Shown here: positions 10,165 through 21,929 of the stretch, piece after piece | Layout: each line of letters opens with the position of its first letter | How positions within the stretch are numbered: the stretch's first letter is position 1 | Origin: Gnetum montanum | Taxonomy: Eukaryota > Streptophyta > Gnetopsida > Gnetales > Gnetaceae | Length of the DNA: 64,000 nt | Direction of reading: 5' to 3' | Assembly (NCBI GenBank): GCA_015680685.1 | Contig: MNCI01034666.1 | Span: forward strand, 269,165 to 333,164 | Notes under the pieces: model-generated | Database searches by the model: none | What the model saw: only the letters and a program-made list of their open reading frames with translations | What the model was told of the DNA's origin: nothing | Program-made: the position numbers and the translations under genes

Positions 10165-12663
10165 ATGTCTCTTTCACAAGGAAATGATAATGCACCTTAT
10201 AATGAAAACATTCATTGGAGAACTAATGAGATATATGGTGAGGAAAATTTGGAGTGACCAACCTTATGTAGGGATGTCTTATGTTCATGATCACACTGAC
10301 AACACTTAAGGACTGCCTTCACCTAAGGTAGACAACCTTGAAGGAGATGAAGTATGTCCTAGACTAAGGAGGGCCTCAAGGCCTAAGACCTCCTTAAAAC
10401 TAAGAAACAATAAATCAAGGGACCCTATGGAACATCATAGAAGCCATGGCAATCCTTCCAATTCCTCATCTTCCTCTACCCCTTCAATGTCTAGTTTTGA
10501 CAAAGATAAATGTTGGTAAGTAGATAAAGCTCCACTAGAGGGTTGGAATAAAAATATAAGTCAAACCCATGGGAGAAATCAAAGACATCAACATGAACAT
10601 AAACACCATTATCACAATTGACCAAATAGAAAGAGAAATTTCCCTCAAAACCTATCTGATGACAATGAACCCTTGTTAGCCACTAAGAGCCTAATGTAGA
10701 TCACAGTGGTAGTTAAGATATCTTGTAGGCATCAGAATGAGAGTCGCCTACCCAGGCTCAATATGAATAACATTCCTAAATTTAGAGGAGGCTATGATTT
10801 GGATCCACAACATCATTTACAAGCCTTCCATGATGCTTGTATATGTTACAACATTGAAAGTGGGTGGCAAAAGCTTAAACTCTTTCCTAGGACACTAATT
10901 GATAGAGTCAAAGCATGATATAGATCATTGAAACCAAATTTAATCTAACAGTGGTCCACAATGTTGGAACTCTTCAATGAGAAATACCAAACCTATGAAA
11001 GGGTGTCCAACTTGAGGAAATAGATCCAAGAATGGAAGCAAGAATAACATGAACCCTTGGACATGGCCGTAGATAGATATTATTCCCTATTGAATAAGTG
11101 CCTAGGCCATGGTTTCTCTAAGGAAAGGTAACTTTTTCACATCATAGATGGGCTTCGTAATGAAACAAGAGTGATCCTTGCGATGTATGCCCTTGGTCAA
11201 TTATACGAGCTATGAACCCATCAGATCCAAGAGTTAATCAAGCATGTGGCAATAGAAGAAGGAGATAAAAATGTTAAGAAAAATTACTAAGACCCAAATC
11301 TTCACCAGAAGCAAGTTCATATCTATGACAAGGAGAAAGAGACTACTCTCGATAAGGTGATCCCATAACAAACCTTGCTGATACAGAAGTCTATTGATGA
11401 ACTTGATGCAAAGTTTAATAGAATGTTAGAATGGATATATGAAGATGTTACAACTCTTATTGATATGGTCAAGGAGAAGATCATGAAACATAAACCAAGT
11501 AATCATAATAAACAAAGGATATAGAATCAAGAAATAGCTAGGAACATTTTTCAGCAAACAAGAAAAATGGTTGAAGAAAGTGAGGCTATAGACTCAACCA
11601 CATAGGAAGATAATGGATGTGACATCTACATATATGACCATCCAAAGGGCCATTTTCTAGTCTTGTTGCATCTACATGAGCATTGGTCAGGTGCATTAAA
11701 CCCAAAGTTTGTACAAAAGCACATAACTGGGAGATTTCCTTTTCCACATGGTAATTATATACAACCCCACAACCAACCATACTATCCTAGGAGGACTTAT
11801 TACTAGCCTTAACACTATCATCAACCACAATGGCAACAACCATAGTCATGGGGAAGGCCACCACCAAATTACCCCTATCCTTCCTATCCATCAAAATTTC
11901 ATAGATATTATGTTCAACACCCTGTTTCTCTAACTAATTCTATGTCCTCTACTTCAAATTTCCACTATCACTCTCCCAAGTACCATCAACTCATGACATT
12001 CCCTAAGGGATCATCACCTCATGCCTCTTACCATCCATCCTACCCTCAATATTCTCATACTCCACCTCATCACATGCCATTGCCAGTGACACAGGAAAGT
12101 TTGGCACCACACTATCCACAAACAAATGTTATTTGTGATGTGAATATGCATAGAAATGATGATACCAGTAGGTTTCCACCATAAACTCAAAAACATCCTT
12201 TCTTTAGGAAGGGCTGCAAGTGGAAGCCAAACACTCATGGATTGACCACATCATTTTAACCAACACAATGCCAATTTGGTGCAATGCCTACCTTTTCACC
12301 ACCATAGTCCTCTGATCCTACACAAGGGTCACCATCTGTTGTTACTCTAATTCCAAACCCAAGCAAAAAATCTACAAGCATGGGGAGACCAACAAGTCCA
12401 TGCATACCATATCATAATTAACTATGCATCATGGGCCAAACATTTTTCATGTTACCACATGTCATACCCTAACCCATCATACATTTAACAATCAAGTGTG
12501 TGATCAATGATTTGTCTACCCAACCACTACAACATCAAAAGACACCCAATGGCTTGGAAATGAATGGTTACCAATGTTTTATACATGCATGGATTCTATC
12601 TATCCACTTATTGATCATTATCATGGCTAAATGTTTAGTTGTGGGGGACATCCCCCATTCTAA
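10165..12663 (+). pseudogene. gag: Copy G gag
   Basis: The start ATG at 10165 lies ~105 bp after the primer site, as in the other copies. The retrotransposon gag core is visible at about 10735-11230: PRLNMNNIPKFRGGYDLDP, a W/F-rich KLKLFPRTLID-type segment, a KYQTYERVSNLR-type segment and an HIIDGL-type segment. A degenerate zinc knuckle follows near 11610-11650 (GCDIYIYDHPKGHF: second and last Cys replaced), then a Pro/His/Tyr-rich tail to a stop at 12661-12663 after a GGHPPF ending. Gag coats the RNA and forms the particle. Numerous stops and frameshifts. Confidence 0.75.
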
Positions 12664-14020
12664 TTTTCAAGATTCATAATTGTTTTCCGTCTTTTTGTTT
12701 TACAATTTCTTGTCAATTTCTTATTTCTTGATACAATTTTTCTGATTCCTTCCAACTTTTTCTATTTTTTTATTTTTATTTTCTTTGTTATGTAATCTTG
12801 CCTATGAATAAAATGATCATGTAGCCCATTAAGATGAGGTTTTCTCTATCCATTGAGCTGAGGTTTTCTCTATGTTGTCAAGTCATAAGAAATTTATTAT
12901 TCGGATAGTAAGACAACATCATCCATCCACTCATTCCATTAATAATAGGTTCTTACTCTAGTCATAATGATAGTCTTCTTCATCATACAACCTAAAAATA
13001 AATTCATAATCATTGTGCTTGGATCAAAAGTGAAGAACCAAAGGGGAATGTAAAGGGTGTGACATCAAGGAGATTTGTGGATTCTCTTTGGCCACTTCTA
13101 TATGTTCTATCATGTTGCTAAGGTTGTAATTATATCCTCATAGGTCTAATGAAAAATGGAAGTACCATAAAAAGGCACTGAATAATTTCTATGGGTCCCA
13201 CTATGAAGACATGTACCCATGCTTGAAGGTTGGTGGCTTCTTAAACCTTAAAAAAAACAAAAACAACATGCCATAAATCTACTCCTTCCTTTGACAAAAT
13301 GCCAAGTGATGGATGTTACTTCTTGCAACTATGATAGTCTTATAATTTTCAGGTGAAGTGATGAAATGATCTGATGTCACTACACTATGGTTTGTACTTG
13401 GTTTGAATCTTGGACAAAAGGGCTCATGATTATTTAACCATTAATAACATAAAAGATTTATTGTGCCTCTAGTAAGACACCTTAGGTCCTAATTTCTGCA
13501 ATCCTTTCTATAGTCCATCTCACCTTGTTGTCTGCATGATCCTAGCTTATGGTTTTGTGTAACATAGAGTTGTTATCTCAAATTGGTGGTTTCAACATGT
13601 GTGTTTTGTTTCATGAGTATGCATTGCATTCAACCCCTTTAGTGTCTATAGACATTTTTAGGTGTGATTACACAAGGGCATCATAGGCTAAAGCCTGCTT
13701 TGGGGAGGATCCACTTGTATAACTTTTGTGACTTGTACATGTGTGCATAACCACATCATTCTTCATCTTCCAAGTGCTTCATTATTAAATTTCATGATTT
13801 CTCTTATCATGTAAATTGATCCAATCCACAACATCAATTTAATGTCCTTTTTCTTGCATCTTCCACAACTTTTAACATCGATGATTCCACCTTCTAATGC
13901 TTTTGGTGCATACAACTAGTTTTCTACTTATCCTAGACCTATGGACCTAACCTCAACCCTTCCACCCAATCACAGAGCTTCATTTCTTATGCTCAGTACC
14001 CTTATTAGATGCACATCCAT
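12664..14020 (+). other. Intergenic region of G between gag and ORF2
   Basis: No open frame belongs to a pol gene. The region aligns with the same stretch in D, B, A, E and F, and includes the conserved hairpin at 13668-13722. The conservation of non-coding sequence here suggests a cis-acting role. Confidence 0.6.
13668..13722 (+). other. Conserved intergenic RNA hairpin (copy G)
   Basis: Outer arms TTACACAAG and CTTGTATAA pair with one mismatch. The inner hairpin AGGCT/AGCCT is perfect, while the equivalent in B is AGGTT/AACCT, a paired change. Confidence 0.6.
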
Positions 14021-14023
14021 GGA

Positions 14024-14116
14024 CCCCGATATTGAGTACCCAATATCGGGTGGGATGCAATGTCAAATACCCAATATTAGGTACTCAATATCAGGTTGCA
14101 CAAAATCTATATATAT
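14024..14116 (+). promoter_or_regulatory. Internal promoter of G upstream of ORF2
   Basis: Four palindromic units of the AATATC/GATATT type (14026-14095) precede TATATATAT at 14108-14116. The layout copies that of the LTR promoter. Promoter function is inferred. Confidence 0.5.
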
Positions 14117-14686
14117 GATTCCCATGATGTGCAAACCTCATTCTCATCATTTGCAGCTAGGGGATTTTTTCAAATTCGCTCTCACAACTCAAAGCTCTAC
14201 AAAAACCAACTACAAATTTCGATATTTGGCTTTTTGCTACTCCGATTTCCATACCATTTGAACTTTTTTGAACCCAGAGTGTCCAAGTTAGTCAAGGGGA
14301 GGGGAGGCAGGGGGTGTGTGTGCTTGCGTAAGAAACTTGCACCAATTTTCTAAAAGTTTCTATTGCCCAGAGGATATTATAAGGATAATAATGTTAAAAA
14401 CCTTCAATGTTATAATGAATAATCAATTACGTTAACACCAAAAACCTTAATTTTTCCACCCAAGGAACCATAACCATCATAAAAAGCCACACATAAGAAA
14501 AAAGAAACCAACTGTGTAAGGTCATACAAGAAGATAGATACTTTTGGACATTTTTCTGAAAATTTTTCTAACTCTGCAATCATACAAACTAAAGAACCTA
14601 AGGAAACTAAGGTAATGAGTAAGGTATAAACTTATTGATGATAAAGAACATAACCTTAGTAACACCCAATATTTGCTTGATTGTAG

Positions 14687-17148
14687 ATGGCCCTAAAAGA
14701 GGAGCACAAGGAGAACCTTCATAGAAAGCAGCCAAGCACCCATGAGGTGGTTGAGGCCAACAAGGTGAGCAGGTAGAGCACAAGGAGCAAGAGGCCCAAT
14801 CCTTCAACATTCATCAAGAGGCTTCTATTACTAGGCAGTCGATCCAAGGAGTGGCCATAGAACCCCAAGCTCTTATGTAGGGACAACATCTCATGTTTTC
14901 CATGGAATGCCTTGAAGAAATTCATGAAAAATACATGTTGATCACAGTCATTGTGGAGATGAACTTCGGCCCATTTATGGAGTTTTCTCCAAAAGTAGTT
15001 CAAATGCAACTTCAAGTATCACCTTTGTGGCCTATTCTCTCAAATACCGATGAGTGGTATCTTGTTGGAACATATCAATTCTAGCACAACAAGGATGAAG
15101 GCACCATTCTCAACACCTATAGCATTTATGTCTTATTCTCAATTAAAGTAATTGCAGAAGCTCTTAATATGCCAAATGAGGGGGCTAAGTTACCCCATCT
15201 ATCTACAAGATCTAACCNCATTCGAAAGTTGTGTAAGCATGCTAGAGTCCTGTGGTACACAAATGACATCCTCATGAAGGCTTAGAATGCTTCCTTCACC
15301 GAATTACTTAAACTAGTAGAACCAAGGAAAGACCTTGGTGAAGAAGCAGAATCAGAGAAGGAAGCAAAACTTGAGAAAGAAGATGAGCAAGGTCTTGAAC
15401 AATGTCACGAGCCATAATTTGCACCTCTACCACCACAAGACTATATGTTGACAATGAGCCATTTGCAAAAAATTACCGAGACATTGAGTTGGAGAAGTAG
15501 GTAGGAATATAGCCTCTTTAGAGTCATTAATGATGCCATGTAGTTCACGCTCTTAGCAGATCTAACAAGGGGGAAAATCTCACTACAATTAGGAGGAGAA
15601 TCCCAATGATCTAGACAAATATTTGGTAATGTTGCATCCTTCCAAGTGATGCTTCAAATGGGAGAAGGTGCCACAGTAGTGGTAATGCAGCATCAAGATG
15701 CAGTAGGTGTAGAAAATATAATAACAGATCACATCAAAGAATTATTCAATGTGTCTGTTGTGCCCCTAGTATATCTAACTGGGACTAGAGATGCACAAAT
15801 GCTTGCTGGGACTTCGATGACTCCTATGGCACATGAGGATGTGTTAGACTGACTACTGCAAATAAGGCAAGTGATGAGCATCTTATTTGACATCCCCAGT
15901 GATGTCACTGTAGCCTAATTAGACCTCATCACCACCAAGGAAAAGTTAGTCATGGCTGAGATCAAGGCAGAACATGCAAAAGTGAAGGTGTGATGTTTGC
16001 AACAAGAGCTAGCTAGCCTAAGAGCTAAACAATGGGATCCTACCTGATTTATTATGCCTAACCAACTAGAGAAATTTAGAATAGAGCAGCTTATCAAGCT
16101 AACTAAGGAAAAAAAAGTTGAAGAGCAAGAAAAGCAAAAGGTAGTCTGGAATGCATTTGTTCATGATGCAAAGTCTTATGCTTATAAAAAGGCATTGACT
16201 GCCATGTAGGAAGAGGATAAATAGCTTGCTGAAGAGAACTCATAGTTGATCACTATTGAAAAATAAAAGAATTTTTTGGAAGAAAGTTTTCATCAGTTAA
16301 GAGAAAAACTGATGAGGATCAACTAGGATATCAGCAAACTGGCTTGTGAAAATAGAACACTCTCAATGGAGGAGGTCTATGCCATCTGATAGAAGTACAT
16401 AATTGAAATAAGAGCATGGAAGAATGAGGCCAAGAAACATGAGAATTTGAAAGAACACCTCTATGACCAAGTAGACATGTACAAAAAATAAACAAAAAAG
16501 AAATCTAGATGGCCACCTCACATTGGGTCCATGTTAGCACAAAATCCTAAGTGGTAGCCAATTCTAGATAGCTATGCATTCGTCCATTAGGCGAAAGTAA
16601 AAAAAAATAAGGATCTACAAATCACAGATTTGAAGGAATACATGGTGTTGGCTAACCTTAGATATGCCAACATTACCATGCTAATAGTAAGTCAACCTAG
16701 AAGCGAGCTGGAGAAATAGGTAGTGACCACTTATGCGTTATATGAGAAAGAGTTTGCAAACAGAAAAGTTGCTCTATAGAAACTTTATGTTGCAAAATTA
16801 GAACTTCAAGTGGTTAAAACATGCTACCATGGACAAAAGCATGTTGCTTTAGACCTAGCCAAGAGACTCACAACTTATCATGTATTCAAAGAAAAGGCCA
16901 AGGCATTCAAAGAAGAGCGACAACAGTTTGTGGCCTAGTACATGAAGGTCAAAAAAATGTTTCTATAGCTACCATTTCCTTAGGATGTACCGATGCTAGC
17001 ATACATTAGTTTAGTAGCTTGGATGGTATAGGACACATGGACAAAAGCAAAAAAGTTACAAGCACTTCTTAACCATTACCAATTTTAGAAGCCTAGTGAC
17101 AAAGGGAAGTGACTGATGGAGGAGCCACCACCTTTTGAAACTACATGA
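14687..17148 (+). pseudogene. Copy G ORF2
   Basis: It begins right after a possible splice acceptor at 14686. The N-terminal stretch at 14893-15084 aligns with B around 55720-55910. Near 15218, next to an undetermined base, about 300 bp of the N-terminal domain present in D and B are missing. The coiled coil runs from about 15650 to 16560, and the proline-containing C-terminus ends with TGA at 17146-17148. Stops throughout make it a pseudogene. Confidence 0.65.
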
Positions 17149-17340
17149 GCTTCCCTAATTTTTTGTCTTGTAATATTGTGTCCAAATTTTTATGAAACAC
17201 CACTACAGCATGTAAGAGTCCATTTTTTTGTTTGATTGTTTGAGTCAGTCAATAATACCATACCTTCCCAACATTTTGTAAAGAACTTGTTCTTCATTTT
17301 GTTTAACTTGAGAATGAATCTTCATTCAATTGTGGGGGTA

Positions 17341-17642
17341 TCATGAGTCATGATTATGTCAATCCAAATATTGGATATCCAATATTGAGGCTCTAATATT
17401 AGATATGTGATATCAAGTCCAAAGAAACTATGTCAAATATCCAATATCATCTCCTCTGTGCTAGCTTATAAATACAACAATTGGATGCATGGTTGGGATA
17501 TAGTTTTAGTTTTAGTTTTCAGTTAGCTTTTTCATAGATTGTTGATTTCCAATTTTGTTATTCCTAGTGCATGCTTGTAGTGTGATATTTGTGATTGTAT
17601 GACATTCTTATTCAAGTGTGACATACTTGGACATATTACATG
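17341..17642 (+). repeat. Truncated 3' LTR of G
   Basis: The polypurine tract TTGTGGGGGTA (17330-17340) is followed by TCATGAGTCATG, then palindromes (GATATCCAATATT and others, 17375-17450) and TATAAATA (17467-17474). The match to the central LTR breaks off at about 17642, where copia sequence begins, so about 550 bp of this LTR are lost. Confidence 0.75.
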
Positions 17643-19030
17643 TACCAAACCTCTCAAATCCATTTATACTAGTAGGAAAAATGGCCAAGAAAGGGATAAA
17701 AGTTAGCTTCAGAGAAGACTAGTGCATCATCAAAATAAAAATAAAGAAGAAATTATTAGAATAAATGCCTACATCAATAGAATCTATAGTATTGAATGTA
17801 ATCATTTTGATCTAAAAGGAACCTCATTTATGACAATAACCTCCCCACGATCCAAATTACTACTTTAAGAAAAGAATCACAAGACCCTCATCAAGGCACC
17901 TCTAAGAGTCATACAGTAAAGGAAGAAGAAGCCAAAATTTGGCATAAAATATTGTGACACATCTCATACAATATTCTAGAGAAAATTTCAAAGCTAAGGA
18001 AAGATATAGGAATCTAAATCAAAGATACTCCCAAAAAAAATGTGAAATTTGCATTCAAGGGAAGCAAACCAATAGTCCTCATACAATAAGTATTCATAGA
18101 AAAGTAATTCATCTTGATCTTCTTCATATGAATCTCATTGGACCTATGCCTATCACTCAATAAAAGGAGCTAATATATGGTAGACATGGTGAATGATTAT
18201 TCAAGATATACTTGAAAATACAACATGAAAAATAAGGCTAAGGCAATTATCAAATTCAATTACTTCTATACCATCATGAATAATACCATGGGCCTACCAA
18301 TTTAAGCCATAAAATCAAATAGAAGGGGAGAATTCATCAATCAATAATTCAAAGATTTTTGTACATATTACAAAATTTTCATTATACCATATGCAAATAT
18401 AGTCCACAATGCAATGGCATTGTAGAAAGGAAGAATACAATCTTATAAGACATCATGAGATGTCTTCTGAAAAATGCTCAAATCACTAACAACATTTTGG
18501 AGCATGGCCATGAACATAGTAACCTATATTACAAATAGGATAATCAATAGAAGTAATAAAGATAAGTTCCCTAATGAAATTTTCTACATAAAGCTTCCAA
18601 ATATAAAGTACATAAGAACATTTGAATGTCACTATTATGTTAAAACTTCAAAATCATTCATAAATAAACTAGACAATAGAAGAAAGAAATGTATTTTTCT
18701 ATATTATGATACTAAAACAAGTGCGTATACTTGCTATGATCCTATAGAGAAAAAATGAAATTCATCTAGAGATGTTATTTTCATAGAAGAGTAATTATTC
18801 ATGAAAGATTTTTAGATTTCAAATGAAAGGATAGAAGTCAAAAATAATTACAAACTATGGTTACAATGAGATCATCCTCAAAAAAAATTGTTGGACAATA
18901 ACTTTAAAAGAAGAATCACTATATCTAATGCCATCAGCAACATAGCATACTTAGCCCTCTCTCTAGAACCAATAAATGTAGAAGGAGCCTTGGAAAGGAA
19001 AACATGTTCTAAAGTTTGCTTTATGTTGAG
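17643..19030 (+). pseudogene. pol: Ty1-copia pol fragment (integrase to start of RT)
   Basis: Reading frames on the plus strand, broken by many stops, keep copia signatures in order. A CEICIQGKQ segment (the pre-integrase Cys motif) is near 18030-18070. The integrase entry LIGPM is near 18140. The catalytic-core GIVERKN motif is near 18420. The C-terminal integrase block is at 18474-18758, with KLPNIKYIRTFEC and a KCIFLYYD-type segment. The start of the RT region (LALSLEPINVEGAL) is near 18950-19000. No LTR is attached. Copy E begins directly at 19031, so E may have inserted into this copia sequence. Confidence 0.7.
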
Positions 19031-19810
19031 TGATGAGTGGCAAGGTACCCCTATGCCCAACCATATGAATCACAACTATTCACAAATGATCTGGTTGAAT
19101 TCCATGGATGGGACTAGTTGTGGCATTTAGATCGTTATGCCTTGATCATAGTTCACTATCTTCCCACTGGGATTAGTGGTAGCTTTGTCATGTATGGTTT
19201 AATCTAGAGTGAGGCATATGATTTTTATTATTTTATATTTTATTATTCTATGATTAACAATAGGTTGAAACTTACTTTGTAATCAATTCAACTAAACTAA
19301 TTACTAATTAATAATCTACTACCCTAACATAAGTATCTGATCCCACTTTCCATGCACATCATGAACATGCATGAAAATGTAAATATTAACTAAGTACATG
19401 AAAATTAAATTGCATGGAAAGTAAATCTAACCTAAGTCAAAGTGCTGCAATAAATAAGAATCAATCTTGATCTTATTTTCATTCATGGAATATGTCTAGA
19501 TACATTACCACTTGAATAAGACTACGTACAACTAACTCAAATCCACTTTTTAGGCACTCAATAACTATTCTCTAAGATTATGGAATAAAACTACAAGAAA
19601 ATAGCTACTCTATTGACAAAACTATGAAAAACTAATGCAAAACTTACTAAAAATCAAGAGGCCAAGCACTATATTTATAGGCCAATGTATAACCCCTGAC
19701 GTCAGATACCCAATGTCGCATTAAGACCTTGATGTTGGAGTAGATAGAAAATAGTTATTCATCATATGTCAAGGCTCCAATGCCAAGGGCAAGCAAATCA
19801 TGACTCATCA
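19031..19810 (-). repeat. 3' LTR of copy E
   Basis: On the plus strand it starts TGATGAGTGG and ends ATGACTCATCA, followed by the complement of the polypurine tract TACCCCCAC at 19811. It aligns with the LTRs of F and A. The palindromes near its outer U3 start (19695-19800) are heavily decayed. About 780 bp. Confidence 0.75.
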
Positions 19811-19819
19811 TACCCCCAC

Positions 19820-20420
19820 AACTAAATGAAAACTCGTCCTTGAGTTACAAAAAATAAGAAACAAATTCCTTATAAAATATTGGGAAGGTATGTGATTATT
19901 AACTAATATGAAAACTATTGACTAACTTTGAGTTCCACATTATAGAATTTTATTCAAGTGGATGCATACAAAATGATAGAGTAACAAAAATGCTGGATAG
20001 ACATTGAAGATTACAAAATTTGTAGAGGTTGTTAAAAATCTGCTGAAGATGATTCTTCTTGTTGTCATTAGCAGTTGCAAACTTTTAACCTTGATTGTTA
20101 TGTCAGTGCTACTCTGGTTATGTAGAACATTCTTAAAGGGTGGACTAAAATTTCTTCTTACTATCCCATGGATCTAGCAAACATGCAAAGCTTGAGCTGC
20201 TATCTTGTATGTGCTATGATGTGACCATGGTCATATCCTCTATTGTCCCTCTCTTAGCTTTGTTTTCATGCCTAGCAAAAGACATTCTTCCTTATATGTT
20301 TCTTTCAGCATCACCTGCAGTCACCAAAGGATCAACATTAGCTATGGTAAATTTTCCTTAATAGTTAACCCTTGTCGAATCCCTTAGTTTTCATTTAAGC
20401 ACAAGGTAATTATAGCATAC
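19820..20420. other. Copy E: segment occupying the place of ORF2
   Basis: The first ~100 bp after the polypurine tract match the 3' untranslated region of other copies. From about 19960 to 20420 the sequence has no counterpart in A, B, D or G and no recognisable coding. It either replaced or was left after loss of ORF2. On the minus strand a TTTGGTGACTGCAG sequence resembles a splice acceptor, but I cannot identify a gene. Confidence 0.4.
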
Positions 20421-20786
20421 TTTCTCCAAGGCTATGAGGTAACTATAATCATTAAGTTTCTCACATTATTTTGATCAATTACTATTAGTTACCATGATGT
20501 TTGAAGATAGGTTGTTAGAAAAATTTCAAAAATTTTGAAGCAGGCATCCCTATCCCCCATGACTAATAAGCATAACTCTAGAAGCATATAGGTTTTTGAA
20601 TAATTGAAAAAAAATGGTCTAATTCAAAAGATGGCCAAAAAATATTAATGGATATAGAAATAGAAAAGTAGGAAAAATTAATGAAATAGATAAGAAGTAG
20701 TCCCAAAATCATGCACAAATTTAGAGAAACCATCATTGATGTTCTAGAATATGTGAAGGTTAGTTCAAATCCATGATCAAGAAAAG

Positions 20787-20840
20787 TTATGCAAGTGGGT
20801 CCTTCCCAAAGCAAGCTCTTGCCATAATGCCCTTGCATAA
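20787..20840 (-). other. Conserved intergenic RNA hairpin (copy E)
   Basis: Arms TTATGCAAG and CTTGCATAA are perfectly complementary. B and D have TTACACAAG with CTTGTGTAA at the same place, so three base pairs changed on both sides. The inner part can form GCAAG/CTTGC. Confidence 0.65.
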
Positions 20841-21929
20841 CCACTTCTATAGATGTCTGTGGGCACCTGAGAAGTTAAATGTAGACCATGCCTTTGTTCC
20901 AAACAACATACAACTACCATTGTTAGGATGTTGCACTATACTACACAAAACCAAAAGGCTCATAATCGCATGCAGTAGTGAGGTTAATAATGGAATGAGA
21001 AGGGATTGCAAAGATCAAGATGTAAGGTACTTGACCATGTCCACAATAGGTTCTTATGAAAAGTGTGATTAAAATGATCAACATACCTATCTATCCAAGT
21101 TCAAACCAAGTCCATACCATGAATAGTGACCTCACATTAATGTGTTCCTTCTTGCCAACCACCATGAGTCCATAACCATCACAAAGAACAATCATCACTT
21201 CAAAAAGAGAAGAAAATAGAAGAAGGAAGGAAGGGCTTTAGTTAGAGGGGCACCTTCAGGTATGGGTAACATGTCTTTCTATCCCCATAACCAATGCTTG
21301 TAGCTCATTATTGTGTCTAAGGGGTGTGCTTTGAATTCCCATTATTGTTTTTTCTTCTTTTTCTTTTTCTTCTTCTTTCGGTTTTTTTTTTATTATTTTT
21401 TTATTGGTTTTTTTGTGTCTTTTTTTTTATAGGAACCACACCATGCAAAGATAGAGCTTTCTTTTTATTGGTCAATAGGGAAGTGATGATACATTCCAAG
21501 AGAAGTCATAAACCACATGAAGGAAGTCAAGAAGAGACCCCAACAAATCCCCTTGAGGTCACACCCTTTGCCATTCCCACTTGGTCATTCCCCATTTCTT
21601 CAAGATACAATGATCATTGATTAATTTAAGTTTCATAAAAGAAGAACCAAATTATTTCCATGAAAAAGACCATTTATTTAGAGAACTAGAGGGATGGATG
21701 AGGTGGTCACATTGCTTTACACAATTACTTACCCAATCATCTTAATAGCATAGCACAAAAAACCCAACACAGAGCATTGACTTCTACATCATGACTTGGC
21801 AATGTTATTAATAAAAACATAAAATACATTCATAAAACATAAAGAGAATGACTCAAGAAAAGAGAAAAATATAAATAAAATATAAATATTAAGAAATGGA
21901 AAACATATGAAGAATCAGAAAATTCTAGA
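20841..21929. other. Copy E intergenic region between hairpin and gag
   Basis: It aligns with F at about 36172-37400. There is a pyrimidine-rich stretch at 21340-21430 (plus strand). No coding sequence recognised. Confidence 0.5.

Larger units (their letters stand above)
5032..17642 (+). mobile_element. Tandem pair D-G of the pol-less gag family sharing one LTR
   Basis: The order is: intergenic hairpin, internal promoter and ORF2 of D (5032-8993), LTR (9183-10040), primer site, gag of G (10165-12663), hairpin, internal promoter, ORF2 of G (to 17148), polypurine tract, truncated LTR (17341-17642). The central LTR has a polypurine tract on its left and a primer site on its right, so it acts as 3' LTR for D and 5' LTR for G. 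D lacks gag and its own 5' LTR. No protease, reverse transcriptase, RNase H or integrase motif lies between gag and ORF2 or between ORF2 and the LTR. Unequal recombination between LTRs would produce this arrangement. Confidence 0.75.

Noticed and set aside
13941-14353. Two overlapping plus-strand frames over the internal promoter of G
   Set aside because: They read through the palindromes and TATA region, have no counterpart in the other copies and no family features.
18474-18758. 94-codon frame as an independent small gene
   Set aside because: It aligns with the C-terminal part of copia integrase and continues frames before and after it.
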